64,000 bases of DNA from Mycobacterium marseillense (GCF_010731675.1 NZ_AP022584.1:496001-560000), one strand, 5' to 3'. Shown: positions 9,689 to 20,365, counted from the stretch's first letter. Made by a program: numbers and translations. The notes: generated by a model not told the origin, from the letters alone.

Positions 9689-11236
9689 CTAGCCGTTTTC
9701 GCAGATGTCCTCGAGCACCGCGAACATGGTGCGGACCGGCACACCCGTGGCGCCCTTGGGCGAATACCCCCACGGTCCGCCGGTGTTGTAGGCCGGCCCG
9801 GCCACGTCGATGTGTGCCCACCCCACGCCGTCGGCGACGAACTCGCGCAGGAACACGCCCGCGACCAGCATGCCGGCGAAGCGCTGCCCGCTGATGTTCG
9901 ACAGGTCGGCCACCGTGGACTTCAGGTCTTCCTTGAGTTCGTCGGGAAGCGGCATCGGCCAACCGTTTTCGCCCACCCGCTGCGAGATCGCGGCCACGCG
10001 GTCGCGGAACTCGTCGCTGCCCATCACGCCGGGAATCCGGCTGCCCAGCGCCACCGTCTGCGCGCCGGTCAGCGTGGACGTCTCGATCAGATAGTCCGGG
10101 TCGTCCTCGCACGCGCGCACGATGGCGTCGGCCAGAATCAGCCGGCCCTCGGCGTCGGTGTTCTGCACCTCGACGGTGATGCCGCCGTACTGCGTCAGCA
10201 CGTCACCGGGGCGCTGGGCCGTCGCCGAGGGCATGTTTTCGGCCATCGGCACGGTCGCGATCACGTCGATGGGCAGCTGCAACTGCGCGGCCAGCGCGAC
10301 GGTCGCGATAACCGCCGCGGCCCCGCCCATATCCGAGGTCATATGGTGCATCCCGGCCGCCGGCTTGATCGAGATGCCGCCGGTGTCGAACGTGACGCCC
10401 TTGCCCACCAGGGCGACTCGCTTCGCCTGCTTGGACCGCTTGGCCAGCTTCGAACCCCGATGGGTCAGCCGCACCAGCCGCGGCGGCCGCGACGACCCCT
10501 GGCCGACACCGATGATCCCGCCGTAGCCGCCCTTCTGCAGCGCCTTGTCGTCGAGCACCTCCACCTCGAGGCCCACCGACTCGCCCAAAGCCCTTGCGCG
10601 CTTGGCGAATTCGTCAGGAAACAGGTGGCTCGGCGGGGTGTTGACGAAGTCGCGCGCGGTGGCGACGGCCGTTGCGACGGCCGCACCGTGCGCGGCGTCC
10701 TTCTTGGCGTCCTTAGCGGTCGCGAGCACCGTGATCTTGCCCAGCCCTTTATCTTTGGGCGCGGTCTTGGGGCTGCGGAAATCGGTGAATCGGTAGCTGC
10801 CCAGGATCAGGCCTTCGACGGCGGCCGAGGCGACGCCCTCCCCGGGCAGCTCGCCGAGCGTGGTGAGCACGGCCGCGGTGTTGCCGAGCGAGCGCGCGGC
10901 CACACCGGCGGCGCGGCGGACCGTGTCGGCCGGCCACTCAGGTCGCGGCTTGCCCAGGCCGATCGTCAGCACGCTGGACACCGGCAGCGACGGCACCACC
11001 AGCCGGTGCACCTGGTCGGCGCCGCCGGTGGCCTCCAGGGCGCGCAGCCCGGATTCGATCTCGGCGATCGCGCCCGAGGACAGGAACGGCTCGGCCGAAG
11101 CGACGGCCGCGCCCGGCTTGTCGTCGTCGCCCGTGGAGACGACGGGCACGATCAGCACGGTGGACGCGGTGGCGCGCCGGGGCAGCGAGGAGGCGACACT
11201 GACAGCGGGGGAGGCGTAACCGGGTTCGTTGCTCAT
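9689..11236 (-). CDS. pepB: Leucyl aminopeptidase (M17)
   Basis: 515 aa, equal to M. tuberculosis PepB. Cytosolic hexameric zinc/manganese aminopeptidase. Metal and catalytic residues are visible: K279 ([11 protein letters not shown]), D284, D302 (SDMGG), and the M17 signature NTDAEGRL at 359-366 (D361, E363, R365). The ATG at 11236 is preferred to 11245; TAGGGT lies exactly 7 nt upstream and no ribosome binding site is present, so the message is probably leaderless. It shares a 50-bp divergent promoter region with gcvT. Confidence 0.96.
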   Translation of the reverse strand: MSNEPGYASPAVSVASSLPRRATASTVLIVPVVSTGDDDKPGAAVASAEPFLSSGAIAEIESGLRALEATGGADQVHRLVVPSLPVSSVLTIGLGKPRPEWPADTVRRAAGVAARSLGNTAAVLTTLGELPGEGVASAAVEGLILGSYRFTDFRSPKTAPKDKGLGKITVLATAKDAKKDAAHGAAVATAVATARDFVNTPPSHLFPDEFAKRARALGESVGLEVEVLDDKALQKGGYGGIIGVGQGSSRPPRLVRLTHRGSKLAKRSKQAKRVALVGKGVTFDTGGISIKPAAGMHHMTSDMGGAAAVIATVALAAQLQLPIDVIATVPMAENMPSATAQRPGDVLTQYGGITVEVQNTDAEGRLILADAIVRACEDDPDYLIETSTLTGAQTVALGSRIPGVMGSDEFRDRVAAISQRVGENGWPMPLPDELKEDLKSTVADLSNISGQRFAGMLVAGVFLREFVADGVGWAHIDVAGPAYNTGGPWGYSPKGATGVPVRTMFAVLEDICENG

Positions 11237-11243
11237 CCGCATC

Positions 11244-11249
11244 ACCCTA
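11244..11249 (-). promoter_or_regulatory. -10 box of pepB (leaderless type)
   Basis: On the minus strand TAGGGT is followed by GATGCGG (7 nt) and then the ATG at 11236. It mirrors the gcvT box on the other strand. Confidence 0.55.
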
Positions 11250-11272
11250 ACGGGCCGCCCGGCGCGGCCCCT

Positions 11273-11278
11273 TAGGGT
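11273..11278 (+). promoter_or_regulatory. -10 box of gcvT (leaderless type)
   Basis: TAGGGT is followed by 8 nt (GAAGAGTC) and the GTG at 11287; no ribosome binding site. The same TTAGGGTGA string occurs inverted 24 bp away in front of pepB. Confidence 0.5.
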
Positions 11279-11286
11279 GAAGAGTC

Positions 11287-12390
11287 GTGAGCAACGAAGC
11301 CGACCTTCTGCACGGACCGTTAGAAGACCGTCACCGCGACCTGGGCGCCAGCTTCGCCGAGTTCGGCGGCTGGCTGATGCCGGTGTCGTATGCGGGCACG
11401 GTCAGCGAGCACACCGCGACGCGCAACGCCGTCGGCCTGTTCGACGTCAGCCACCTGGGCAAGGCGTTGGTGCGCGGGCCGGGCGCCGCGCGGTTCGTCA
11501 ACGCCGCGCTCACCAACGACCTCAACCGGATCGGGCCCGGCAAGGCGCAATACACCCTGTGCTGCACCGAATCCGGCGGCGTGGTCGACGACCTGATCGC
11601 CTACTACGTCGACGACGACGAGATCTTTCTGGTGCCCAACGCCGCCAACACCGCCGCGGTGGTCGAGGCGCTGCAGGCCGCCGCGCCCTCCGAACTGACC
11701 ATCACCAACCTGCACCGCTCCTATGCGGTGCTGGCCGTGCAGGGCCCGCGCTCGGCCGACGTGCTCGGCGAGCTGGGCCTGCCGACCGACATGGATTACA
11801 TGGCCTATGCCGACACCGAGTTCTCGAGCGTGCCGGTGCGGGTCTGCCGTACCGGCTACACCGGCGAGCACGGCTACGAGCTGCTGCCGCCCTGGGAGTC
11901 CGCCGGTGTGGTGTTCGACGCCCTGGCCGCCGCGGTCAAGGCGGCCGGCGGCGAGCCGGCCGGCCTGGGCGCCCGCGACACGCTGCGCACCGAGATGGGC
12001 TACCCGCTGCACGGGCACGAACTGTCGCTCGACATTTCCCCGCTGCAGGCCCGCTGCGGCTGGGCGGTCGGCTGGAAGAAGGAGGCGTTCTTCGGCCGCG
12101 ACGCCCTGCTGGCCGAGAAAAAGGCCGGGCCGCGGCGGCTGCTGCGCGGGCTGCGGATGACCGGACGTGGGGTGCTGCGCGCCGGGCAGACGGTGCTGGC
12201 CGGCGACACCCCGGTCGGGGTTACCACCTCGGGCACCTTCTCCCCGACGCTGCAGGCCGGCATCGCACTGGCGCTCCTCGACGCCGACGCCGGGGTCGAG
12301 GACGGCCAGGAAATCACCGTCGACGTCCGCGGCCGCCCGGCCGCCTGCGAAGTCGTGCGCCCGCCCTTCGTCACGGTGAAAACCCGCTAG
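11287..12390 (+). CDS. gcvT: Aminomethyltransferase, glycine cleavage T protein
   Basis: 367 aa. T protein of the glycine cleavage system, which transfers the methylene group from the H-protein aminomethyl arm to tetrahydrofolate. The family motif GGVVDDL with the folate-site aspartate (about D101) and [12 protein letters not shown] (about 195-206) are clear. It starts with GTG directly after a -10 box. In M. tuberculosis an adenylyl cyclase gene (Rv2212) sits between pepB and gcvT; here the two genes face each other over 50 bp with nothing between. ilvE follows 55 bp downstream. Confidence 0.95.
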   Translation: MSNEADLLHGPLEDRHRDLGASFAEFGGWLMPVSYAGTVSEHTATRNAVGLFDVSHLGKALVRGPGAARFVNAALTNDLNRIGPGKAQYTLCCTESGGVVDDLIAYYVDDDEIFLVPNAANTAAVVEALQAAAPSELTITNLHRSYAVLAVQGPRSADVLGELGLPTDMDYMAYADTEFSSVPVRVCRTGYTGEHGYELLPPWESAGVVFDALAAAVKAAGGEPAGLGARDTLRTEMGYPLHGHELSLDISPLQARCGWAVGWKKEAFFGRDALLAEKKAGPRRLLRGLRMTGRGVLRAGQTVLAGDTPVGVTTSGTFSPTLQAGIALALLDADAGVEDGQEITVDVRGRPAACEVVRPPFVTVKTR

Positions 12391-12433
12391 CCGCGCCGCT
12401 TGCGCGGGCGAAATCCGATTCGGCAGGCGGATA

Positions 12434-12439
12434 TACAAT
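12434..12439 (+). promoter_or_regulatory. -10 box of ilvE (leaderless type)
   Basis: TACAAT lies 6 nt before the ATG at 12446, with no ribosome binding site between. Confidence 0.5.
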
Positions 12440-12445
12440 CAGCGG

Positions 12446-13552
12446 ATGACCAGTGGCTCCCTCGAGTTCACGGTTTCGCGCTCGACACGTCCGGCGACCG
12501 ACAGCGAACGCGAAACCATCCTGGCCGAGCCGGGTTTCGGCAAATACTTCACCGACCACATGGTGGCGATCGAGTACGACGACGGCCGGGGCTGGCACGA
12601 CGCGCGCGTTATCCCCTACGGCCCGATCCAATTGGACCCGTCGGCGCTCGTGCTGCACTACGCCCAGGAAATCTTCGAAGGCCTCAAGGCGTACCGCTGG
12701 GCGGACGGCTCCATCGTGTCGTTTCGCGCCGAGGCCAACGCCGCCCGGCTGCAGTCGTCGGCGCGACGGCTGGCGATTCCCGAACTGCCCGAAGAGCTGT
12801 TCATGGAATCCCTGCGCCAGCTCATCGCGGTCGACAGCGCCTGGGTCCCGGCCGCCGGCGGGGAAGAGGCGCTGTATCTGCGCCCGTTCGTCATCGCCAC
12901 CGAGCCCGGACTGGGCGTGCGGCCCTCTCGGCAATACCGCTACCTGCTGATCGCCTCGCCGGCCGGTGCCTACTTCAAGGGCGGCGTCAGCCCTGTCACG
13001 GTCTGGGTGTCGACGGAGTACGTGCGGGCCAGTCCCGGCGGCACCGGCGCGGCCAAGTTCGGCGGCAACTACGCCGCCTCGCTGTCCGCCCAGGCCGAAG
13101 CGGCGGCCAACGATTGCGACCAGGTGGTGTGGCTGGACGCCGTCGAGCGACGCTTCGTCGAGGAGATGGGCGGGATGAACATCTTCTTCGTGTTCGGCAG
13201 CGGCGGGTCGGCGCGGCTGGTCACCCCGGAGTTGTCGGGCTCGCTGCTACCGGGGATCACGCGAAATTCGTTGCTGCAGTTGGCGATTGATGCCGGTTTC
13301 TCCGTCGAGGAACGCAAGATCGACATCGACGAGTGGCAGAAGAAGGCCGCCGCCGGCGAGATCACCGAGGTGTTCGCCTGCGGCACCGCCGCGGTCATCA
13401 CACCCGTCGCGCACGTGAAGTACGGCGACGCCGAGTTCACCATCGCCGACGGCCAGCCCGGCGAGGTGACGATGGCGTTGCGCGACACGTTGACCGGGAT
13501 TCAGCGGGGTACCTTCGCCGACACTCACGGCTGGATGGCGAGGCTGGGGTAG
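12446..13552 (+). CDS. ilvE: Branched-chain amino acid aminotransferase
   Basis: 368 aa, fold-type IV PLP enzyme that interconverts Val, Leu and Ile with their 2-oxo acids. The PLP lysine is K204 in [10 protein letters not shown]; the [14 protein letters not shown] stretch (about 71-84) and the [11 protein letters not shown] region are typical of IlvE. The ATG at 12446 has TACAAT 6 nt upstream, indicating a leaderless mRNA. It converges on cobS across two hairpins. Confidence 0.97.
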   Translation: MTSGSLEFTVSRSTRPATDSERETILAEPGFGKYFTDHMVAIEYDDGRGWHDARVIPYGPIQLDPSALVLHYAQEIFEGLKAYRWADGSIVSFRAEANAARLQSSARRLAIPELPEELFMESLRQLIAVDSAWVPAAGGEEALYLRPFVIATEPGLGVRPSRQYRYLLIASPAGAYFKGGVSPVTVWVSTEYVRASPGGTGAAKFGGNYAASLSAQAEAAANDCDQVVWLDAVERRFVEEMGGMNIFFVFGSGGSARLVTPELSGSLLPGITRNSLLQLAIDAGFSVEERKIDIDEWQKKAAAGEITEVFACGTAAVITPVAHVKYGDAEFTIADGQPGEVTMALRDTLTGIQRGTFADTHGWMARLG

Positions 13553-13568
13553 CGCGGCGTTGCCGCCA

Positions 13569-13588
13569 CCGTGACTGTGCAGTCACGG
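13569..13588. terminator. First hairpin of ilvE/cobS convergent terminator
   Basis: CCGTGACTG and CAGTCACGG form a perfect 9-bp inverted repeat with a 2-nt centre. It lies 17 bp after the ilvE stop. Confidence 0.5.
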
Positions 13589-13594
13589 TCGGCG

Positions 13595-13622
13595 GCGAAC
13601 GTGACTGCACCGTCACGTTCGC
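13595..13622. terminator. Second hairpin of ilvE/cobS convergent terminator
   Basis: GCGAACGTGAC and GTCACGTTCGC form a perfect 11-bp stem with loop TGCACC, ending 7 bp before the cobS stop codon. It shares the core GTGACTG/GTCACG words with the first hairpin and probably stops transcription from both sides. Confidence 0.55.
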
Positions 13623-13628
13623 GGCGCG

Positions 13629-14390
13629 CTAGAACCGCACCAGGCCCGCGAGCGCCACCGCGCACACCGTCGTCGTCAGTTCGATCGCGGCGCCCAGCAC
13701 GTCGCCGGTGATGCCGCCGAAGCGGCGCGCGCAGTGCCGCACCAGCACCGCGCCGCAGCCCAGGCCCAGCAGCACCGCCGCCGGGCCATGCCACGGTCGC
13801 GGCCCAGCCGTCAGCGACGCCGCCAGCAGCACCGCGACCCAGGCCGCCACCACGGCCGTCGGCTGGCTTCCGGCCACCGCGGCGCCCAGCGCGCTACCCT
13901 CGGCCGCCGGCACCGAGCGGTGGCCGGCCAGCACCGCGGCGACCCGGCCGGCGAAGACCGCCACGGCGATCCCGACGACACCGTGCGCCCCGGCGCCCGC
14001 TCCCAGCGCCGAGAACGCCAGCGCCTGCAACGCCACCACGACGACGACGGCGGCCACCCCGAACGGCCCGGTCGATCCCTCTCGCATCACCGTCAGCGCC
14101 CGCTCGGGCGGCCCGTAGCAGCCCAGGCCGTCGGCGGTGTCGGCGACGCCGTCGACGTGCAGGCCGCGTGTGATCAGCAGCAGCACCACGACCGCGAGCA
14201 GCCCGGCCAGCGGGCTGGACCGGCCGAACGCCAGCTCCCCGCTCCAGGTCACGGCCGCGGCCAGCGCCCCCAGGGCCGCGCCCACCACGGGCAGCGCGGT
14301 CATGGCGCCGCGGCCCATCGGCGCGGACCGGGCACCAGGGACGGGCAGCACCGTCCCGAACGCGAAAGCCGTTGCCAGCGAACGGATCAC
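13629..14390 (-). CDS. cobS: Adenosylcobinamide-GDP ribazoletransferase CobS
   Basis: 253-aa integral membrane enzyme joining adenosylcobinamide-GDP and alpha-ribazole, the last step that completes the lower loop of cobalamin. The [21 protein letters not shown] motif ([11 protein letters not shown]) with metal-binding aspartates is present, and most of the rest is hydrophobic helices. The GTG start at 14390 overlaps the cobT stop as GTGA; the open frame extending upstream is an antisense or out-of-frame shadow of cobT. Confidence 0.95.
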   Translation of the reverse strand: MIRSLATAFAFGTVLPVPGARSAPMGRGAMTALPVVGAALGALAAAVTWSGELAFGRSSPLAGLLAVVVLLLITRGLHVDGVADTADGLGCYGPPERALTVMREGSTGPFGVAAVVVVVALQALAFSALGAGAGAHGVVGIAVAVFAGRVAAVLAGHRSVPAAEGSALGAAVAGSQPTAVVAAWVAVLLAASLTAGPRPWHGPAAVLLGLGCGAVLVRHCARRFGGITGDVLGAAIELTTTVCAVALAGLVRF

Positions 14391-15448
14391 GATGGGGGAG
14401 CAGCTTGGTCGGGTCGGTTGGCCACGCCGGCCTCGGTGAACGTCGCCATCGACGACAGGGTGGCCACCGCGGCGCGCAGGACCGGCAGCGCCAGCGCGGC
14501 ACCGGTTCCCTCGCCCAGCCGCATGCGCAGGTCGAGGATCGGCTCCAAATCCAGTGCCGTGAGCGCCAACGCGTGGCCCGGCTCGGTGGACCGGTGACCG
14601 GCCTGCCACCACATCCGGGCGCCCGGAGCCAGGTGCTCGGCCACCAGCGCCGCCGCCGTCACCGCCATGCCGTCGAGCAGCAGCGGCGTGCGCCGGACCG
14701 CGGCCTGCGCGCAAAAGCCCGCCATCGCCGCCAGATCCGCGCCGCCCGCGCAGCGCAGCAGCGCGACCGGATCCGGCAGCACCTGGCGCGCGCGGAACAG
14801 GGCGTCGCGCACCGCGGCGGTCTTGCGTCCCCACCCTGCGTCGCTGATCCCGGTGCCGAAGCCCACCACCACGACCGGCTCGGCGTTGGTCAACGCGGCC
14901 ACTAAAACCGCTGCGGCCGTGGTGTTTCCGATGCCCATGTCGCCGGCGATCAGCAGATCCGCGCCCGCATCGACCTCCTCGTCGGCGATGGCCGCGCCGG
15001 ACGCGAGCGCCCGCGCGGTCTCGTCGTCGCTCAACGCGTCCTGCTCGCTGATGTCGCCGCTGCCGCGCCGCACCTTGTGGGCGCCGATCGACGGGCTCAG
15101 CGGGTCGGCGTCGACCGCCAGATCCGCGACGCGCACGCCCGCCCCGGCGATCCCGGTCAGCGCGTTGATCGCGGCCCCGCCGGCGTCGATGTTGGCGACC
15201 ATCTGGGCGGTCACCTCCGGCGGGTACGCCGACACCCCCGACCGGGCGACGCCGTGGTCACCGGCGAACACCACCACCCGGGCGCGCTCGAACTGTCGCG
15301 GGGGGCACTGCCCCTGGCACGCCGCGACCCACACCGAGAGATCCTCGAGGCGGCCCAGCGCGCCGTGGGGCTTGGTGAGGGTGTCCTGGCGGGCGCGGGC
15401 GGCGGCGGCGACGCCCGCGTCGGGCGGCGACACGGCGGCGAATTCCAT
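14387..15448 (-). CDS. cobT: Nicotinate-nucleotide--dimethylbenzimidazole phosphoribosyltransferase
   Basis: 353 aa. Makes alpha-ribazole phosphate for the lower axial ligand of cobalamin. The [17 protein letters not shown] motif, [13 protein letters not shown] and the catalytic glutamate in [10 protein letters not shown] near the C terminus are visible. The ATG at 15448 overlaps the cobU stop (TAATG), and the gene end overlaps cobS, so cobU, cobT and cobS form one tightly coupled unit. Confidence 0.96.
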   Translation of the reverse strand: MEFAAVSPPDAGVAAAARARQDTLTKPHGALGRLEDLSVWVAACQGQCPPRQFERARVVVFAGDHGVARSGVSAYPPEVTAQMVANIDAGGAAINALTGIAGAGVRVADLAVDADPLSPSIGAHKVRRGSGDISEQDALSDDETARALASGAAIADEEVDAGADLLIAGDMGIGNTTAAAVLVAALTNAEPVVVVGFGTGISDAGWGRKTAAVRDALFRARQVLPDPVALLRCAGGADLAAMAGFCAQAAVRRTPLLLDGMAVTAAALVAEHLAPGARMWWQAGHRSTEPGHALALTALDLEPILDLRMRLGEGTGAALALPVLRAAVATLSSMATFTEAGVANRPDQAAPPS

Positions 15449-15984
15449 TAGGCCCCCGACGGTTTGATCGGCACCGCTTGGCCGGCCACCACCAGCACCA
15501 CGCGTTCGCACACCCCGGCGAGGCGTTGGTTGAGGTTGCCGAGCTCGTCGGCGAATCGGCGCCCGGACGCGGTGGCCGGCACGACGCTCAGCCCGACCTC
15601 GGGACTGACCAGCATCAGCGTCGAGGCGAAGTCGTCGACCGCGGACACCACCTCGTCGACCGAGGCCGCCACCGAGCCGCCCTCCCACGCGTGGCCGCGG
15701 TCCATCGCGCCGGTCAGCCAGGTGCCGAGATCGTCGACCAGGGTGGGGGTGTCCGTGGCTTGGCGCAATTGGGTTGCGATGTCCTCGGTTTCGATCGTCG
15801 ACCAATGCGCGGGCCGACGGTCACGATGCGCGGCGACCCGGTGCGCCCAGTCCGCATCGTCGTCACCGGCCGGCCCCGCGGCCAGATAATGAACCGGCCG
15901 GCCGGGCGGCAATCCCGCGGCGATGGCGTCCTCCGCCCACCGTGACTTGCCCGACCTGATCCCGCCGAGCACCAGGGTGCGCAC
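15448..15984 (-). CDS. cobU: Adenosylcobinamide kinase / guanylyltransferase CobU
   Basis: 178 aa. Phosphorylates adenosylcobinamide and transfers GMP to it. The P-loop GGIRSGKS is at residues 7-14, and the guanylylated histidine is H53 in AHRDRRP. It starts with GTG, 27 bp after the DUF3043 gene. In M. tuberculosis cobU (Rv0254c) is elsewhere in the genome; here all three nucleotide-loop assembly genes are together. Confidence 0.95.
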   Translation of the reverse strand: MRTLVLGGIRSGKSRWAEDAIAAGLPPGRPVHYLAAGPAGDDDADWAHRVAAHRDRRPAHWSTIETEDIATQLRQATDTPTLVDDLGTWLTGAMDRGHAWEGGSVAASVDEVVSAVDDFASTLMLVSPEVGLSVVPATASGRRFADELGNLNQRLAGVCERVVLVVAGQAVPIKPSGA

Positions 15985-16011
15985 CGGCGTCAGCCGGCCT
16001 TCGGGCGAGGA

Positions 16012-16695
16012 TTACTCGACACTGGCGCCATGCTTGACCTGAGGCCGCGGCGCCCGCAACCGGCGCATCTGGGAGGCGCGGCCGGCGGCGTAAAGGCCTA
16101 GCTTCCAACGGCTTTCGGTGTTATTCGGAAACTTCGCGTCGACCAGCTTGCTGATCTTGCGGCCCAGGATCAGGCCGTCGACGCTCATCACCGCCATCAG
16201 CACCAGCATCGCCGGAGACACCCAGAGCTGCAGCTGCGGGACGCCGAACATGACAAACATCAAAAAAAGGGTCGACGGCATGAACAGGCCCAGCAGGTTG
16301 CGCCGGGAATCCACCACGTCACGCACGTAGCGCCGGACGGGGCCCTGGTCGCGCGGCAGCAGGTAGCCCTCCTCGCCGGCCATCATGCGATTTCGGCGCT
16401 CCGACATGCGCGCGCGGTTGGCGGTCTTGTCGGCGCGGCGCTCCTCGCGGCTGAGCTTGGGGCCGGCCAGCGTTCTGCGCCGGGCCCGGGCCTCCGAGGA
16501 GGTCATGGGTGCGGGTGCGACGGGGCCCTTCTTCGCGTTCCGTCGTGCCTCGTTGCGTTTGGGCGTGGGGCGGCCTTTGGGCCCGGTCCGGTGGGGTGTG
16601 GCGCCGGCGGCGCCAGCAACGTCGGAGGCGGCCGACGCGGCCACGTTTTCGTCGAGGTCGGTGTCCTGGCCCTTCTTGCGACCCAAAAGCTTCAC
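16012..16695 (-). CDS. DUF3043 membrane protein (Rv2206-like)
   Basis: 227 aa. Residues 1-130 are basic and low in complexity (many Arg, Lys, Ala); membrane segments are at about 134-152 and 157-177; the C-terminal tail is cytoplasmic and basic. The function of this actinobacterial family is unknown. The GTG at 16695 has TAACCT 7 nt upstream and no ribosome binding site, so a leaderless transcript is likely, which then may continue into cobUTS. Confidence 0.9.
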   Translation of the reverse strand: MKLLGRKKGQDTDLDENVAASAASDVAGAAGATPHRTGPKGRPTPKRNEARRNAKKGPVAPAPMTSSEARARRRTLAGPKLSREERRADKTANRARMSERRNRMMAGEEGYLLPRDQGPVRRYVRDVVDSRRNLLGLFMPSTLFLMFVMFGVPQLQLWVSPAMLVLMAVMSVDGLILGRKISKLVDAKFPNNTESRWKLGLYAAGRASQMRRLRAPRPQVKHGASVE

Positions 16696-16702
16696 AGGGG
16701 CC

Positions 16703-16708
16703 AGGTTA
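16703..16708 (-). promoter_or_regulatory. -10 box of DUF3043-cobUTS unit (leaderless type)
   Basis: On the minus strand TAACCT is followed by GGCCCCT (7 nt) and the GTG at 16695. Confidence 0.5.
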
Positions 16709-16783
16709 CTTCGCGGATGACGCGCGCCGGAATTCGCCTGGAATGCCTTGCTATTAGACCTGCGTTAGTGCCGCCCTTGGCCC

Positions 16784-16789
16784 TACTCT
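16784..16789 (+). promoter_or_regulatory. -10 box of glycerate kinase leader
   Basis: TACTCT, followed by TACAC and a GTGATG double start. The expected transcription start falls on or next to these start codons. Confidence 0.45.
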
Positions 16790-16794
16790 TACAC

Positions 16795-16815
16795 GTGATG
16801 AATGGCTGCCTTTGA
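16795..16815 (+). CDS. Possible leaderless mini-ORF upstream of glycerate kinase
   Basis: GTG ATG AAT GGC TGC CTT TGA encodes five or six residues (MNGCL from the ATG at 16798). It begins 5-8 nt after a TACTCT box, and its TGA overlaps the ATG of the next gene (TGATG at 16813-16817). Ribosomes loading on the 5' end would thus deliver reinitiation at the kinase gene. The single cysteine codon recalls cysteine-responsive leaderless leader peptides known in mycobacteria, but one codon is weak evidence. Confidence 0.35.
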   Translation: MMNGCL

Positions 16816-17963
16816 TGGACGACGGGTCGATGGCCTCGGATGATGCTGCCCCCGGCCTGGCACCCGGCCGTCTTCAGCTACCCGCGATGCAAGTTCTGGT
16901 GGCCCCGGACTGTTACGCCGACAGCATGTCGGCCCTGGAAGCCTCGGCCGCCATCGCGACCGGCTGGACCCGGTCGCGGCCGGGCGACCGGTTCATCGTC
17001 GCGCCGCAGTCCGACGGCGGGCCCGGCTTCGTCGAAGTACTGGCCAGCAGGCTGGGGGAGATGCGGCGCTTGCGGGTGTCGGGGCCGCTAAAAGCCATGG
17101 TGGAAGCCGAATGGGTCTTCGATCCCGGGTCGGCGACCGCCTACCTGGAGTGCGCCCAAGCCTGCGGCCTGGCGCTGCTCGGCGGTCCGCCCACCCCGGA
17201 GACCGCGATGGCGGCCCACAGCAAAGGCGTCGGACAGCTGATCGCCGAGGCGCTGCGGGTGGGGGCGACGCGGATCGTCGTCGGCTTGGGTGGCAGCGCG
17301 TGCACCGACGGCGGCCAAGGCATGATCGCCGAGCTGGGCGGCCTGGACACCGCGCGCCGCCAACTGGGCAACGTGGAGCTGATCGCCGCGTCCGACACCG
17401 AATACCCGATGCTGGGTCCGTGGGGAGCGGCCCGAGTGTTCGGGCCGCAGAAGGGTGCCGACACGGCCACCGTCGCGGCCCTGGAAGTTCGGCTGCAGGC
17501 GTGGGCGCTCATCTTGGAGGCGGTGGCCGGGCGCGACGTGAGCGCCGAGCCGGGCGCGGGGGCCGCCGGCGGCATCGGCGCCGGCCTGCTCGCGCTCGGC
17601 GGGCGGTGCGAGTCCGGCGCCGCCATCATCGCCGAACACACTCGGTTGTCCGACGACCTCGACACGGCCGAGTTGATCGTCACCGGTGAGGGCCGCTTCG
17701 ACGAGCAGTCCCTGCACGGCAAAGTGGTCGGCTTTCTGGCCGACGCGGCCCGGCCCCGCGGGATCCCGGTGGTGGTGCTGGCCGGCCAGGTCGACCTGGA
17801 CAACGCGACGGTGCGCTCGTCGGGCATCATGGCCGCGCTGTCGATTGCTGAGCATGCCGGATCGGTGCGGCTGGCCCAGGCCGACGCGGCCAATCAGCTC
17901 ATGGGTCTGGCCTCCGTTGTGGCGGCGCGACTCGGGAATAGCGGTCCTGCAAGGTACCGTTGA
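16815..17963 (+). CDS. Glycerate kinase (GlxK family, Rv2205c-like)
   Basis: 382 aa from the ATG at 16815. The family core starts at [13 protein letters not shown] (about residue 25), so the first 24 residues are an extension; an in-frame ATG at 16887 is the other possible start. Conserved glycerate kinase patterns are [23 protein letters not shown] and [15 protein letters not shown]. It phosphorylates glycerate using ATP. The 5' end has no ribosome binding site; translation is probably coupled to the mini-ORF whose stop it overlaps. Confidence 0.9.
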   Translation: MDDGSMASDDAAPGLAPGRLQLPAMQVLVAPDCYADSMSALEASAAIATGWTRSRPGDRFIVAPQSDGGPGFVEVLASRLGEMRRLRVSGPLKAMVEAEWVFDPGSATAYLECAQACGLALLGGPPTPETAMAAHSKGVGQLIAEALRVGATRIVVGLGGSACTDGGQGMIAELGGLDTARRQLGNVELIAASDTEYPMLGPWGAARVFGPQKGADTATVAALEVRLQAWALILEAVAGRDVSAEPGAGAAGGIGAGLLALGGRCESGAAIIAEHTRLSDDLDTAELIVTGEGRFDEQSLHGKVVGFLADAARPRGIPVVVLAGQVDLDNATVRSSGIMAALSIAEHAGSVRLAQADAANQLMGLASVVAARLGNSGPARYR

Positions 17964-18059
17964 TGGTGTGGACTTCCCGGCAGCCCGGGCCGCGCGGCGC
18001 AAGCCGGCGGCGTCGGGCCTGATCGGTCCCACTCAACAATGAGGCATGTAGGAGAAGCA

Positions 18060-18416
18060 ATGACGGTGCAAAACGAGTCGAACGCCAAGACCCACGGCGT
18101 GATCCTGACTGAGGCCGCCGCCACCAAGGCCAAGTCGCTGCTGGACCAGGAGGGTCGCGACGACCTGGCGCTGCGCATCGCGGTCCAGCCGGGTGGGTGC
18201 GCTGGGCTGCGCTACAACCTCTTCTTCGACGACCGGTCGCTGGATGGCGACCTGATCGCGGAGTTCGGGGGTGTGACCCTGACGGTGGACCGGATGAGCG
18301 CGCCCTACGTCGACGGCGCGTCCATCGACTTCGTGGACACCATCGAAAAGCAGGGGTTCACCATCGACAACCCGAACGCCGGCGGGTCGTGCGCCTGCGG
18401 CGATTCGTTCAACTGA
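18060..18416 (+). CDS. ErpA/HesB-type iron-sulfur carrier (Rv2204c-like)
   Basis: 118 aa, identical in length to Rv2204c. A-type Fe-S carrier that takes clusters from the SUF machinery to target proteins such as LipA. The three cysteines of the fold are present: one in PGGCAGLRY and two in GGSCACGDSF. The ATG at 18060 follows AGGAGA; an in-frame ATG at 18039 lacks a binding site. Confidence 0.93.
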   Translation: MTVQNESNAKTHGVILTEAAATKAKSLLDQEGRDDLALRIAVQPGGCAGLRYNLFFDDRSLDGDLIAEFGGVTLTVDRMSAPYVDGASIDFVDTIEKQGFTIDNPNAGGSCACGDSFN

Positions 18417-18430
18417 TTTCACGCGAGACC

Positions 18431-18473
18431 GCAACTACCGACGCGTTCCCCGAGTAGGGCCGTCGGCAGTTGC
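18431..18473. terminator. Hairpin between convergent genes
   Basis: GCAACTACCGACG and CGTCGGCAGTTGC pair over 13 bp with one mismatch around a 17-nt loop, in the 78-bp gap between the Fe-S carrier (+) and the Rv2203-like gene (-). Confidence 0.6.
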
Positions 18474-18494
18474 AGTCTGGCGGCACGAAAAGCT

Positions 18495-19184
18495 CTAGTA
18501 CGAGCCGCCGGTGCGCAGCACGTACGAGCACACCATGATCTGGCCGCGCTGGAAGAGCAGCTGCGCGATGCCCTGCACCTGCCCGCGCATGGGACCCCCG
18601 CTCACCGGTGACACCCGCATGGTGAACAACGCCTGAGCCTGGTACTGCGACAGGTACACGATCTTGTCGATCGAGGTGATCTCCACATCGGAGAATTGCT
18701 TGCGGAATGCGTCGCTGCTGAGCTTGGCCAACGCCTGGTCGGACCGCTTGTCCTGGACGCCGTCGTAGAGGCCGCACAGCGCGTTGCGGGCGATCTCGTT
18801 GATGTCGCGGTGCTCGAGCGCGTCCAGGTACCCCTGAATCGCCGTCTTCGCCGCGCCCTCGGAGAACGTGGTGCCGGTATTGGCCCCGTTGGTGCGCACG
18901 CCATAGACGATGGCCACCGTCATCACCGCGACGAGCGCGATCGCCAGCGCCACGCCGACGATCAGCCGCCGCTTGGAGCGGGGCGGCGGGTACGGCGCCG
19001 GTCCGGGCGGCGGCCCGGCATAATTGGCCGCAAGGGGTCCTGCCTGGGGAGCTGGGGTGAAGCCCACGCCGCCCGGGTTGGGGTCGTCGTCGGGGAACTC
19101 GAGTGGCGCCGATTCGCTGGGGGAGTCATGTCCGCTCGGTCCGTTGCCGCCGACAGCGTGGTTCGGCGAGTGCGGGCCTGCCAT
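18495..19184 (-). CDS. Single-span membrane protein with Pro-rich N terminus (Rv2203-like)
   Basis: 229 aa. An acidic and proline-rich cytoplasmic part (1-70), a KRR stop, a membrane segment at about 74-95 and an extracytoplasmic domain of about 130 residues that contains two cysteines (in NALCGLYDG and IMVCSYVL). The layout resembles DUF4878/lipocalin-like secreted mycobacterial domains; the function is unknown. The ATG at 19184 follows AGGAGA; the longer frame to 19304 has no good signal. Confidence 0.85.
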   Translation of the reverse strand: MAGPHSPNHAVGGNGPSGHDSPSESAPLEFPDDDPNPGGVGFTPAPQAGPLAANYAGPPPGPAPYPPPRSKRRLIVGVALAIALVAVMTVAIVYGVRTNGANTGTTFSEGAAKTAIQGYLDALEHRDINEIARNALCGLYDGVQDKRSDQALAKLSSDAFRKQFSDVEITSIDKIVYLSQYQAQALFTMRVSPVSGGPMRGQVQGIAQLLFQRGQIMVCSYVLRTGGSY

Positions 19185-19337
19185 CGTGGTTCTCCTACGG
19201 TGGTAGACGGGACTGCAAGCGGGTTGCGGCCCAAGCATTGTGATCCCGGCGACTTGAGTGAGTTCCCTAGGGAGGCTAGCGCAGACCTCGCGGCGACCGT
19301 GCACGCAACGACGGCCGCAGGCGCCTGAGTAAGCTAG

Positions 19338-20342
<1,005 letters not shown>

Positions 20343-20365
20343 AGCCATTTCCCGCCCGGGCCGCA

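Noticed and set aside
11237..11286. Glycine riboswitch ahead of gcvT
   Set aside because: The gap is only 50 bp and the transcript probably starts at the GTG, so there is no leader to fold.
15985..16011. Cobalamin riboswitch ahead of cobU
   Set aside because: Only 27 bp separate cobU from the DUF3043 gene; no B12-box-like sequence was seen there or upstream of 16695.
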